A stretch of 19,668 nucleotides of DNA. Origin: an uncultured Eubacteriales bacterium (GTDB lineage Bacteria; Bacillota; Clostridia; Christensenellales; Aristaeellaceae). Positions 1-6,497 of this stretch are shown here, piece by piece. The notes beneath the pieces are model-generated. The model was not told the DNA's origin. It did no database searches and saw only the letters and a list, made by a program, of their open reading frames with translations. How positions within the stretch are numbered: position 1 is the stretch's first letter; the number at the start of each line of letters is the position of its first letter. The DNA is taken from contig CALVPU010000068.1 of assembly GCA_944353735.1 (NCBI GenBank), positions 1-19,668 of the forward strand. Reading direction: 5' to 3'. Made by a program: the position numbers and the translations under genes.

Positions 1-632
1 ACCGCCTCGCCGTCGCTCGGTCGCAGCGCCGCGCGCATGCGCCGCGCCAGCGCGGGTTCGCGCGTGGTGACGTTGCGCACGCCGGCGCCCAGGAACATCG
101 CCAGTTCGGCGGGATCGTCCACCGTCCACACCGACAGCCGGCGCGGACCGCGCGCAAGGCATCGCGCCGCCGTCGCGCGGTCGAGGTTGGCAACCTCGAG
201 CCCTTTGTCCGCCGGACCGTCGAGCGGATCGGCGCCGGCGGGCAGCAGCGAGTCGTTGCACCAGACCTCGATCCCCGCCGCGCAGGCGAACGCAATCTCC
301 TCGTCCGAAACGTCGCCGGTGAGGATCGTCCTGTCCAGCAGCCCGAACGCCTGCGCCTGCCCGGCGACGGCGCGCGTCAGGCCGAAATGTTTCAGGTCGA
401 GGTTGACCTTGAGACCGTCGTGCTTGGCGACCTCGCGCAGGGCGTCCGCAAGCGTGGTCAGACCGGCAGCTTCGGCGCGCGCGTCGTGGGAGAGCACCAG
501 CTGTCCGCCGATGTCGCGCACGTCCATCTCAATCGCGTCGGCGCCGACGGCGCACAGCGCGCGGATTCCCTCGAGCGCGTTCGCCGGCGTGTTCTCCGCG
601 CCGGCATGCGCCGTGATCATCGTCCATTCCAT
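1..632 (-). CDS. Glycerophosphodiester phosphodiesterase family protein (3' end outside window)
   Basis: A GDPD-family TIM-barrel phosphodiesterase, which hydrolyses glycerophosphodiesters to sn-glycerol-3-phosphate and an alcohol. About 210 residues are visible; the C-terminus runs off the left edge. The protein starts MEWTMITAHAGAENTPANAL. The family's first active-site block is here AHAG rather than AHRG. It is followed by the metal-binding block EMDVRDIGG and then LVLSHD, and further on by NLDLK, as in GDPDs. The start at 632 is preceded by GGAGG with good spacing. There is no signal peptide, so a cytoplasmic enzyme is expected. It has its own promoter at 664-692 and is the last minus-strand gene of the window. 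The family call is secure; the substrate is not known. Confidence 0.85.
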   Translation of the reverse strand, partial: MEWTMITAHAGAENTPANALEGIRALCAVGADAIEMDVRDIGGQLVLSHDARAEAAGLTTLADALREVAKHDGLKVNLDLKHFGLTRAVAGQAQAFGLLDRTILTGDVSDEEIAFACAAGIEVWCNDSLLPAGADPLDGPADKGLEVANLDRATAARCLARGPRRLSVWTVDDPAELAMFLGAGVRNVTTREPALARRMRAALRPSDGEA

Positions 633-663
633 GGTCCCGCCTCCTGTACTGCACACTTGAACT

Positions 664-692
664 ATTATGACACACATTTCCGCGCGCGTCAA
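664..692 (-). promoter_or_regulatory. Sigma-A-type promoter of the GDPD gene
   Basis: On the minus strand, TTGACG (687-692) and CATAAT (664-669) are separated by 17 bp, about 30 nt upstream of the GDPD start codon. It is close to consensus in both boxes and correctly oriented. Confidence 0.7.
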
Positions 693-889
693 GGGCGAAT
701 GCCGCAAACCAGGCGCTCGCGAACCCAAAGAACCGCAGCGTCAACCGACCGCGCGCAGCTTCTGGGAAAGTGCGCCGCATGCGGGCGACGCCTTTGTGAT
801 GAGCAGCCGTGCCGCGCCCGCGCAGGTCCGCGGACACGACCCGCGCGCGGTCGTGCGTTTCGGGATTGCGCGCCCCGGCGCGCCTCCTG
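693..889. other. Intergenic stretch without recognised features
   Basis: About 200 bp between the GDPD promoter and the hairpin array. Short ORFs cross it on both strands, but none has a ribosome binding site or recognisable protein. I see no RNA gene in it. Confidence 0.4.
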
Positions 890-1074
890 AGAAACACAAA
901 TGCCCCGGCAGCCTGCCGGGACACGGGAAAACGCAGACATCCCGGCGATTTACCGGAACGTGAGCAAACGCAAGTACCCCGGCGATCTGCCGGGACACAG
1001 GGAAACACAAATGCCCCGGCAGCCTGTCGGGGCGCGGGGAAACGCGCTGCGGCAGCCGGGACGCCCAAATGCAC

Positions 1075-1099
1075 AAAAGCTCCGGCAATCTGCCGGAGC
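1075..1099 (-). terminator. Second intrinsic terminator in tandem
   Basis: On the minus strand, a perfect 9-bp stem GCTCCGGCA/TGCCGGAGC with a 3-nt loop is followed by TTTTGTG. It lies about 38 bp beyond the proximal terminator and is part of the hairpin array. Confidence 0.7.
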
Positions 1100-1112
1100 C
1101 TTGCGGGACTGC

Positions 1113-1137
1113 AAAAGCCCCGGCAGGACACCGGGGC
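1113..1137 (-). terminator. Intrinsic terminator of the sortase gene (proximal)
   Basis: On the minus strand, stem GCCCCGG/CCGGGGC (7 bp, 7-nt loop) is followed directly by TTTT, 10 bp after the sortase stop codon. Confidence 0.75.
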
Positions 1138-1146
1138 TTGGCGGGA

Positions 1147-1941
1147 TTACTTCTTGGTGGCCTGCGCGACGAGGGCGGTCATGTCCTCGGCGGTCTCGCC
1201 GTCGCGGAGCTGGCGCATCATCACGACCAGGCGACCGTTGTTGTTGTCATAGCTGCAGGTGACCAGGGACAGGAGCTTGTCGCCGCGCTCGACGGAGACG
1301 GGAATGTCAAACACGGAGCGGTCCTTCGCCTCGTAGACGAAGTTGATGAAGTCCTCGTCGGTCTCGAAGTTGAAGGTCTGCATGTCCATGAAGTTCTCGT
1401 CGCCGGGGGTGGCGGAGATGTCAAATACGGCGAAGATGACGTACTGGGCGTTTTCGTAAATGGTGTTGAAGGTCGGCACGGCGTGCGCCTGCACGAAGGC
1501 GAGGTCGCGGAACTCGTCGAGGTTGCCGAAGACGGTGCCGTTGCGCATGTTGTGACCGTGGATGAGCAGGTGCTCGTCGCGCGGGTAGATGCTGTTGCCG
1601 ACGTCCATGAACGCCGCGCCCTCGGCGGTCTCCTCGCCGAAGAAGTTGTGGGTCAGGTAGTACTCGTTGTCGCGCTGGACGACGGCGAAGTCAATGGACT
1701 CCGACGCGGAAAGCCAGCCGACGGTGTCGGGGTTGGCGGCGAGCAGCTCGGAGAAGCTGTCGAGCGGCTGCGGTGCCTCCTCGGCGGAAGCGGACGGGTC
1801 GTAGAGCTCGCGCATGCGGTCGTTGGCGCGCACGCCCTGAAGGTGGGTGCCGAACTGCCACAGCAGCATCGTCAGGCAGCAGATCGCGACGAGCAGGCAA
1901 AGCACGCGCAGCGCGAAATTCAGCTTGTTGTGATGGGTCAT
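1147..1941 (-). CDS. Class B sortase
   Basis: A membrane-anchored cysteine transpeptidase of the class B sortase family, which cleaves a sorting motif in a secreted protein and links it to the cell wall. The protein has 264 residues: one N-terminal membrane segment (about 9-30), then the catalytic domain outside the cell. The expected catalytic triad is present: His130 in LLIHGHNM, Cys229 in SLVTCSYD and Arg237 in NGRLVVMM. His130 has the same number as the catalytic histidine of the S. aureus SrtB protein. The ATG at 1941 is preferred because GGAGG lies 8 nt upstream; in-frame ATGs further up (1956, 2010) lack one. The next gene upstream (2157-3254) encodes a protein with an MPETG anchor, its probable substrate. 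Two terminators follow the gene. The family is secure; the pairing is inferred from adjacency. Confidence 0.93.
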   Translation of the reverse strand: MTHHNKLNFALRVLCLLVAICCLTMLLWQFGTHLQGVRANDRMRELYDPSASAEEAPQPLDSFSELLAANPDTVGWLSASESIDFAVVQRDNEYYLTHNFFGEETAEGAAFMDVGNSIYPRDEHLLIHGHNMRNGTVFGNLDEFRDLAFVQAHAVPTFNTIYENAQYVIFAVFDISATPGDENFMDMQTFNFETDEDFINFVYEAKDRSVFDIPVSVERGDKLLSLVTCSYDNNNGRLVVMMRQLRDGETAEDMTALVAQATKK

Positions 1942-2103
1942 CCGATTGTCCTCCATGCGTTGATATTGCAAAACGTTGCGACGGTCTCCGAGGAATCGGC
2001 GCCATCGCAACGGATTGCTATTTCTACGGGGCGCTCACGCGCCTCATGGAATGCAGTTTTTCTCGAAGATGAGGTTGGGGGGAAAGTTGAAGGGGCATCC
2101 GCC

Positions 2104-2128
2104 CCGCCGCGCCGGTCAGGCGCGGCGG
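2104..2128 (-). terminator. GC-rich hairpin after the surface protein gene
   Basis: A perfect 10-bp stem CCGCCGCGCC/GGCGCGGCGG with a 5-nt loop lies about 30 bp beyond the stop codon of the MPETG protein on the minus strand. No real T-run follows, so it may only attenuate or protect the 3' end. The remaining stretch up to the sortase start shows no clear promoter, so the two genes could share a transcript. Confidence 0.4.
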
Positions 2129-2156
2129 AACGGGATTGCCGCGTGCTTCGGGCGAA

Positions 2157-3254
2157 TTATTCGCCGATCGCGCGCTTCTTCAGGACGACGTAGCCGCCCA
2201 TGGAGAGCACGAGCATGGTGGCGAGCACAGCCGCCGGAACGGTGACAACACCGGTCTCAGGCATGGTGCCTTCCCACTCGACCTCGCGGGTCTGGGTCGC
2301 GCCGCAGCGATCGCAGGTGCGCTCCTGAACGCCGTTCTCGGTCTCGGTGGCTTCCTTGACGGTGACCCACTTGCCCCAATCGTGGCCCAGCGGATCAACG
2401 ACTTCCTGCTCCTTGACGAGCCAGCACTGGTCGCAGTAGTAGCCAGCGGTCAGGCCGGACTCGGTGCAGGTCGGCGCAACCGCCGGGAACATCTCGTCCT
2501 TGACCCAGTTGTGGCCCAGCGCCGGAACAACTTCCTGCGCCTTGACCAGCCAGCAGCGATCGCAGTACTGACCAGCGGTCAGACCGTCCTCGGTGCAGGT
2601 GGGAGCAACCGCCGGGAACATCTCGTCATCGACCCAGTTGTGGCCCAGCGCCGGAGCGGTCTCAACGACGATTTCCTCGCCGCAACGCTCGCAGATGCCG
2701 GTCTCGGTGGCGGGCTCGGTGCAGGTCGCCGGCTTGATCGCCCAGACGAGGACGTCATGGCCCAGCGCGTCGATCACTTCGCCACCCTCGGTGTAGTAGC
2801 AGCCTTCGCGCGCGCAATCATAGATCGCGGTGCGGCCTTCCTCGGTGCAGGTGGGATCAACCTGCGGCACGGACTCGATCATCTTGTGGCCCATGGCCTC
2901 GATGACCTCGCCGCCCTCGGTGTAGTAGCAGCCGTCGTTGGTGCAATCATAGATCGGCTCGCGACCAGCTTCGGTGCAGGTGGCAGGAACAACCTCGACA
3001 GCCAGTTCCATGTGGTGACCGGTCGCCGGGATGACTTCCTCCGACACGTGTTCACCGCAATTGGCACAGACAACCCAGTTGTGACCATCCGTCGTGCACG
3101 TCGGCTTGAGATAATCCTCATACGTCTTCGAATGCGTGCAGTAGCCAGGTCCCGGACCGATGACCTCAGGCGGAGTTGCTTCAGCCAGCGCGCTTACCGC
3201 GAACAGCATGACCAGCGCCATGACCGCCGCAACAAGCAGTTTCCAAGTCTTCAT
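2157..3254 (-). CDS. Sortase-anchored Cys-repeat surface protein (MPETG)
   Basis: A 365-residue secreted, wall-anchored protein. It has a signal peptide (about 1-24, likely cut after ALA). About seven imperfect repeats of roughly 40 residues follow, each built as TCTE..G, then a C-x-x-C pair, then a V-P-A-L-G-H type ending. It ends in the sorting signal MPETG (331-335), a hydrophobic segment and the charged tail LKKRAIGE. The paired cysteines look like small zinc- or disulfide-stabilised modules common in surface proteins of gut Clostridia; their ligand is unknown. Repeats 5 and 6 are almost identical in DNA, suggesting recent duplication. The start at 3254 has GGAGG upstream. The class B sortase immediately downstream is the probable anchoring enzyme. 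Wall anchoring is well supported; the biological role is unknown. Confidence 0.88.
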   Translation of the reverse strand: MKTWKLLVAAVMALVMLFAVSALAEATPPEVIGPGPGYCTHSKTYEDYLKPTCTTDGHNWVVCANCGEHVSEEVIPATGHHMELAVEVVPATCTEAGREPIYDCTNDGCYYTEGGEVIEAMGHKMIESVPQVDPTCTEEGRTAIYDCAREGCYYTEGGEVIDALGHDVLVWAIKPATCTEPATETGICERCGEEIVVETAPALGHNWVDDEMFPAVAPTCTEDGLTAGQYCDRCWLVKAQEVVPALGHNWVKDEMFPAVAPTCTESGLTAGYYCDQCWLVKEQEVVDPLGHDWGKWVTVKEATETENGVQERTCDRCGATQTREVEWEGTMPETGVVTVPAAVLATMLVLSMGGYVVLKKRAIGE

Positions 3255-3347
3255 GGTTCATACCTCCATCTTCGATTATGTTCAACGGAATTGCACCGTT
3301 TGAACCGCTCTGCCCATGCGGGTTTCGCTCCGCACGGGATTGAGTAT

Positions 3348-3376
3348 AGTATACCACCTAAAATCTGGAACGTCAA
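3348..3376 (-). promoter_or_regulatory. Sigma-A-type promoter of the surface protein gene
   Basis: On the minus strand, TTGACG (3371-3376) and TATACT (3348-3353) are separated by 17 bp, about 95 nt upstream of the surface protein start. The -10 box is duplicated (a second TATACT at 3343-3348). The rest of the 3255-3570 gap holds only this promoter and the dyad at 3519-3549. Confidence 0.75.
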
Positions 3377-3518
3377 GTGCCTTTCGCCTGTTCGCACCTG
3401 GCGTGTGTCCATGGCGAAGCGAAAACAAACGGCGGCGGTTTCGCCGAAAACTTGTGCACTTTCCCCGAATCGTAAATTAAAAACGCCGCACATGCGCCAC
3501 TTTTCCCCGACAAGCGGC

Positions 3519-3549
3519 GCGAATCGCGCCCCGAAGATGCGCGATTCGC
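3519..3549. terminator. Long dyad after the salvage operon
   Basis: A perfect 11-bp stem GCGAATCGCGC/GCGCGATTCGC with a 9-nt loop begins 21 bp beyond the aldolase stop codon. On the minus strand no T-run follows; the A/T-rich run lies on the other side. It could end or stabilise the operon transcript, but it is not a textbook terminator for that direction. Confidence 0.45.
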
Positions 3550-3570
3550 CTCAATTAAAATTTTGTGAAA

Positions 3571-4194
3571 CTATTTTTTCAGGATTCTGTCAACATCTCG
3601 CGGGTCGATGACGCGCACGGGACCGTGACCCAGTGCCAGCGAGTACGCCTTGGCGGCGTCCTCGATGTAGACCGCGCGGGTATAGGCGCGCGCCAGCGTG
3701 TCGCCGACGGCGAGCGCGCCGTGATTGCCCATCAGGCAGCCGTAGCGGTCCTTGAGCACCTTCACGCAGTTCTCCCCCACCGCGTCCGTGCCGGGAATCG
3801 CGCCCTCGGCGACGGGAATCTCGCCGCCGAGGAAGTAGACGATCTCGTACAGCACCGGCGGGATGGGCAGGTTGTTAATGGCGAAGGCGGTGGCGTAGGG
3901 CGAGTGGGTGTGCACCACGGCGCAGACCGAGGCGTCGGCGCGGTAGACCGCCGCGTGCAGCCGCCACTCCGACGACGGGCGGTGCGCGCCCTCGAGCACG
4001 TTGCCGTCGAGGTCGATGACCATGACGTCCGCCTCGGTCATCCGGTCGTAGGGATAGGAGCTGGGCGTGATGTACATGCGCCCGGCGGCGCGGTCATAAT
4101 AGGAAAGGTTGCCGCTGGTGGCGGCGAACATCTTCTCGCCGTACGCCTGGCGGGTGACGCGAATCAGCTCGGCGCGAATCTCCGCGGGGGTCAT
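3571..4194 (-). CDS. FucA-like class II aldolase (candidate 5-substituted ribulose-1-phosphate aldolase)
   Basis: A zinc-dependent class II aldolase/adducin family protein of 207 residues, close to E. coli FucA in length. Visible active-site residues are Glu76 (PSSEWRLH), zinc ligands His95 and His97 (HTHS) and His158 (GNHG), plus the phosphate-binding TSGN (26-29) and TPSS (43-46). All sit at FucA positions plus three. The acid/base glutamate lies before the zinc histidines, as in FucA, and not after them as in the related dehydratase MtnB, so aldol cleavage is expected. It is the last gene of the operon: its ATG overlaps the lyase stop codon (ATGA). In this setting it probably splits methylthioribulose-1-phosphate or 5-deoxyribulose-1-phosphate into dihydroxyacetone phosphate and an aldehyde. 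Fuculose-phosphate aldolase activity is the alternative. The family is certain; the substrate is inferred. Confidence 0.88.
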   Translation of the reverse strand: MTPAEIRAELIRVTRQAYGEKMFAATSGNLSYYDRAAGRMYITPSSYPYDRMTEADVMVIDLDGNVLEGAHRPSSEWRLHAAVYRADASVCAVVHTHSPYATAFAINNLPIPPVLYEIVYFLGGEIPVAEGAIPGTDAVGENCVKVLKDRYGCLMGNHGALAVGDTLARAYTRAVYIEDAAKAYSLALGHGPVRVIDPRDVDRILKK

Positions 4195-5408
4195 GCTCTC
4201 TCCTCCTCGATCTTGTCCAGTCCCGCCCTGAGGTCGGCGATGAGGTCGTCGGGATCTTCGAGCCCGACGGACAGGCGCAGCAGCGATTCGCTGATGCCGA
4301 TCTTCGCCAGTTCCTCGACGGTGTAGGTGTTGTGGGTCATGCTGGCGGGATGCTCGATGAGGGTAATGGCGTCGCCGAGGCTGACGGCGAGGGTGCACAG
4401 CTTGAGCTCGTTGACGAACTGCGCGGTGCGCTCGCGACCGCAGGCGAGCTCAAACGACACCACGCCGCCGAAGCCGCCGTGTTCGTACATGCGCGCGGCG
4501 AGCGCGTGCTGCGGATGGCTCTCCAGCCCCGGATAGCAGACGCGGCGCACGGCGGGATGCCCCTCGAGGAAGCGCGCCACCTTCATGGCGTTGGCGCAGT
4601 GGCGGTCCATGCGGATGTCGAGCGTCTTGAGTCCGCGCGCGATGAGGAAGGAATCGAACGGCGCCGCCGCGCAGCCGGTCATGTACTTCAGGCCGCAGGG
4701 AATGATGCGGTCGATGAGCGCCTTCTTGCCGATGATTGCGCCGGCGATGACATCGCCGTGACCGTTTAAGTACTTCGTGGCGCTGTGGACGACGACGTCC
4801 GCGCCCAGCGTGAGCGGGCGGACGAGGTACGGCGAGGTGAAGGTGTTGTCCACCATGTAGAGCACGCCGGGGTTCGCCTCGTGCACCGCGCTGGCGACGG
4901 CGGCGATGTCCACGACCTTGAGGTCGGGGTTGGTGGCGGTCTCGCAGTAGACGACCTTGGTCTCGGGGCGGACCGCCGCGCGCACGGCGTCGATGTCCTC
5001 AAAGTCCACAAACGTGACCTCCACGCCGAAGCGCGGCAGACCCTCGGTGAACAGCGCGTAGGTACAGCCGTAAAGCGTGCGGTCGGAGACGATGTGGTCG
5101 CCGGAGCGGAGGATCGTCCACAGCGTGGCGGTGATCGCGCCCATGCCGGAGGCGGTCATCATGCCCGCCTCGCCGCCCTCGAGGCAGGCGATGCGCGCCG
5201 CAACCTCGTCGGAGTTGGGGTTGTGCAGGCGGGTATAGATGTAGCCCGGCTCCTCGAGCGCGAAGCGCGCCGCGCCCTGCTGCGTGCTCTCAAAGATGTA
5301 GGTCGAGGTCTGGTAGATCGGCGTCGCCAGCGGCGCGGGACCGATCGGCTCCGGGCGCGCGGCGTGGATCTGGTTGGTCGAAAAGCCCATGCTGTCGGGA
5401 TTATACAT
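4191..5408 (-). CDS. Methionine gamma-lyase
   Basis: A PLP enzyme of the Cys/Met metabolism family, about 405 residues. It resembles methionine gamma-lyase along its whole length. PLP lysine Lys212 lies in VVVHSATKYLNGHGD, and the lyase-specific cysteine is present as Cys115 in LYGCTYAL, matching Cys116 of the Pseudomonas putida enzyme. The C-terminal block SLGDAITLIEHPASMTH is typical. The expected reaction is L-methionine to methanethiol, 2-oxobutyrate and ammonia. Related sulfhydrylases run a similar reaction toward methionine, so the direction in vivo is open. An ATG at 5420 directly abuts the GAGGAG ribosome site, so the next ATG (5408) is preferred. Its stop overlaps the aldolase start by 4 bp, tying it to the salvage operon. 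Confidence 0.88.
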   Translation of the reverse strand: MYNPDSMGFSTNQIHAARPEPIGPAPLATPIYQTSTYIFESTQQGAARFALEEPGYIYTRLHNPNSDEVAARIACLEGGEAGMMTASGMGAITATLWTILRSGDHIVSDRTLYGCTYALFTEGLPRFGVEVTFVDFEDIDAVRAAVRPETKVVYCETATNPDLKVVDIAAVASAVHEANPGVLYMVDNTFTSPYLVRPLTLGADVVVHSATKYLNGHGDVIAGAIIGKKALIDRIIPCGLKYMTGCAAAPFDSFLIARGLKTLDIRMDRHCANAMKVARFLEGHPAVRRVCYPGLESHPQHALAARMYEHGGFGGVVSFELACGRERTAQFVNELKLCTLAVSLGDAITLIEHPASMTHNTYTVEELAKIGISESLLRLSVGLEDPDDLIADLRAGLDKIEEERA

Positions 5409-5435
5409 AGGAAGAAACATCTCCTCAGAATTGCG

Positions 5436-6497
5436 TCACTGGTCGGCGTACTCGCCGGCGTTGCCCTCGTCGAAGTAGCGGTGCAGGTCGTAGGGCGAGA
5501 GGATGCCCGCGTCGGTCACGACGCCGCTGACCAGGTGCGGCGGCGTGATGTCAAAGCTGGGATAGTAGCCCTTGACGCCCTGGCACGCCGTGCGCACGCC
5601 CATTGCCTGCAGCACGAACTCGGGGTCGCGCATCTCGATTTTGACGGTGTCGACGGTGGGATGGCCCTTGTCCGGCGCGCCGGAGACGAAGAACGGCACG
5701 CCCATGTACTTGGCGACGATGGCGATCTGGAAGGTGCCGACCTTGTTGACGACGTGACCGTCGAGGCAGATGGCATCCGCCGCGGAGGTGAACACGTCGA
5801 TCTTCTCCTTCTGCATCACGAAGGCGGGCATGTTGTCGGTGATGACGGTGACGTCAAAGCCCATGTCGTGGCAGACGGTGGCGGTCAGGCGCGCGCCCTG
5901 AAAGTACGGGCGCGTCTCGGGGCAGAACAGGCGGATGTTCTTGCCGCGGTTCTTGGCCTCCTTGAGCATCTGACCGACGATCGTCTCGCCGAAGCACTGG
6001 GTCATGACCGCGCCGTTGTCTGGGAACATGTCCACCAGATACTTCGCCATCTTGCCGATCTTGTTGTAGCGCAGGTTGTTGGATTCGACCGTGTGGTCGA
6101 CGATCGCCTGGCTGACGTCCCCGCCCGCGGCGATCGCCAGCTTCGCGGCGGCGAGGCAGCCCTCGGTGATGATCTGCATGCGCGCCACGGTGGTCGGGCG
6201 GGCGTGCGAGATCGTGTACGACGCCTGCTCGAGGTACTTCACCTGCGCCTCGGCGGTCTGGCTGCGGCACTCGTAGGCCGCCAGCGCCATGCCCATCGCG
6301 GCGGCAGTGTAGGGACCGGCACTCTGGGTAACCATGTCGGTGATCGCCTGCGCGACCTCCTGATGCGTTCTGCAGACCACGAATTCGACCTTCGTCGGGT
6401 AGACGCGGCGGTCGAGGATGCGCACCTCGCCGGCATCGTACCAGGCGACGTTTTCATATTGCAGCATGAAGGCAAGGCCCTTGTCGGCTCTCTCCAT
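5436..6497 (-). CDS. mtnA: S-methyl-5-thioribose-1-phosphate isomerase family protein (divergent MtnA)
   Basis: A member of the aldose-phosphate isomerase / eIF2B-like family, 353 residues, the usual MtnA length. It would convert methylthioribose-1-phosphate, or 5-deoxyribose-1-phosphate, to the ribulose-1-phosphate. The catalytic pair is present: Cys168 in VMTQCFGETIVG (B. subtilis Cys160) and Asp241 in SAADAICLDGHVVNKVGT (Asp240). ETRPYFQGARLTA and DNMPAFVMQ are also conserved. The usual substrate-binding RGAPAIG motif is replaced by QSAGPYTAAAMG (58-69), which may mark a subfamily with another 5-substituent. Its ATG follows the deaminase TAA with no gap (TAAATG), so the two are translationally coupled. 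The family is secure; the exact substrate is not. Confidence 0.85.
   Translation of the reverse strand: MERADKGLAFMLQYENVAWYDAGEVRILDRRVYPTKVEFVVCRTHQEVAQAITDMVTQSAGPYTAAAMGMALAAYECRSQTAEAQVKYLEQASYTISHARPTTVARMQIITEGCLAAAKLAIAAGGDVSQAIVDHTVESNNLRYNKIGKMAKYLVDMFPDNGAVMTQCFGETIVGQMLKEAKNRGKNIRLFCPETRPYFQGARLTATVCHDMGFDVTVITDNMPAFVMQKEKIDVFTSAADAICLDGHVVNKVGTFQIAIVAKYMGVPFFVSGAPDKGHPTVDTVKIEMRDPEFVLQAMGVRTACQGVKGYYPSFDITPPHLVSGVVTDAGILSPYDLHRYFDEGNAGEYADQ

Larger units (their letters stand above)
890..1137 (-). repeat. Tandem array of 37-bp hairpin units downstream of the sortase gene
   Basis: Four contiguous units of exactly 37 bp (890-926, 927-963, 964-1000, 1001-1037) are followed by a shortened unit (about 1038-1066) and two terminator-like units. 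Each full unit has a GAAACACAAATG-like arm followed by a palindrome of the type CCCGGCA-GCC-TGCCGGG. On the minus strand each hairpin is followed by a T-rich remnant such as CATTTGTG. The two units nearest the sortase are proper terminators (1113-1137 and 1075-1099). The units are directly abutted with no unique spacers, and 37 is not a multiple of three, so this is neither a CRISPR array nor a coding repeat. It looks like repeated duplication of an intrinsic terminator, with the distal copies decaying. Confidence 0.8.

Noticed and set aside
890..1137. CRISPR array
   Set aside because: The 37-bp units abut directly with no unique spacers, each unit carries a terminator-type palindrome, and no cas gene is near.
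1069..2193. Plus-strand reading frame opposite the sortase
   Set aside because: It is a mirror of the sortase gene in GC-rich DNA, with no ribosome site or recognisable domain.
3571..4194. Annotation as methylthioribulose-1-phosphate dehydratase (MtnB)
   Set aside because: The catalytic glutamate is in the FucA position, and none of the later oxygen-dependent pathway genes is present.
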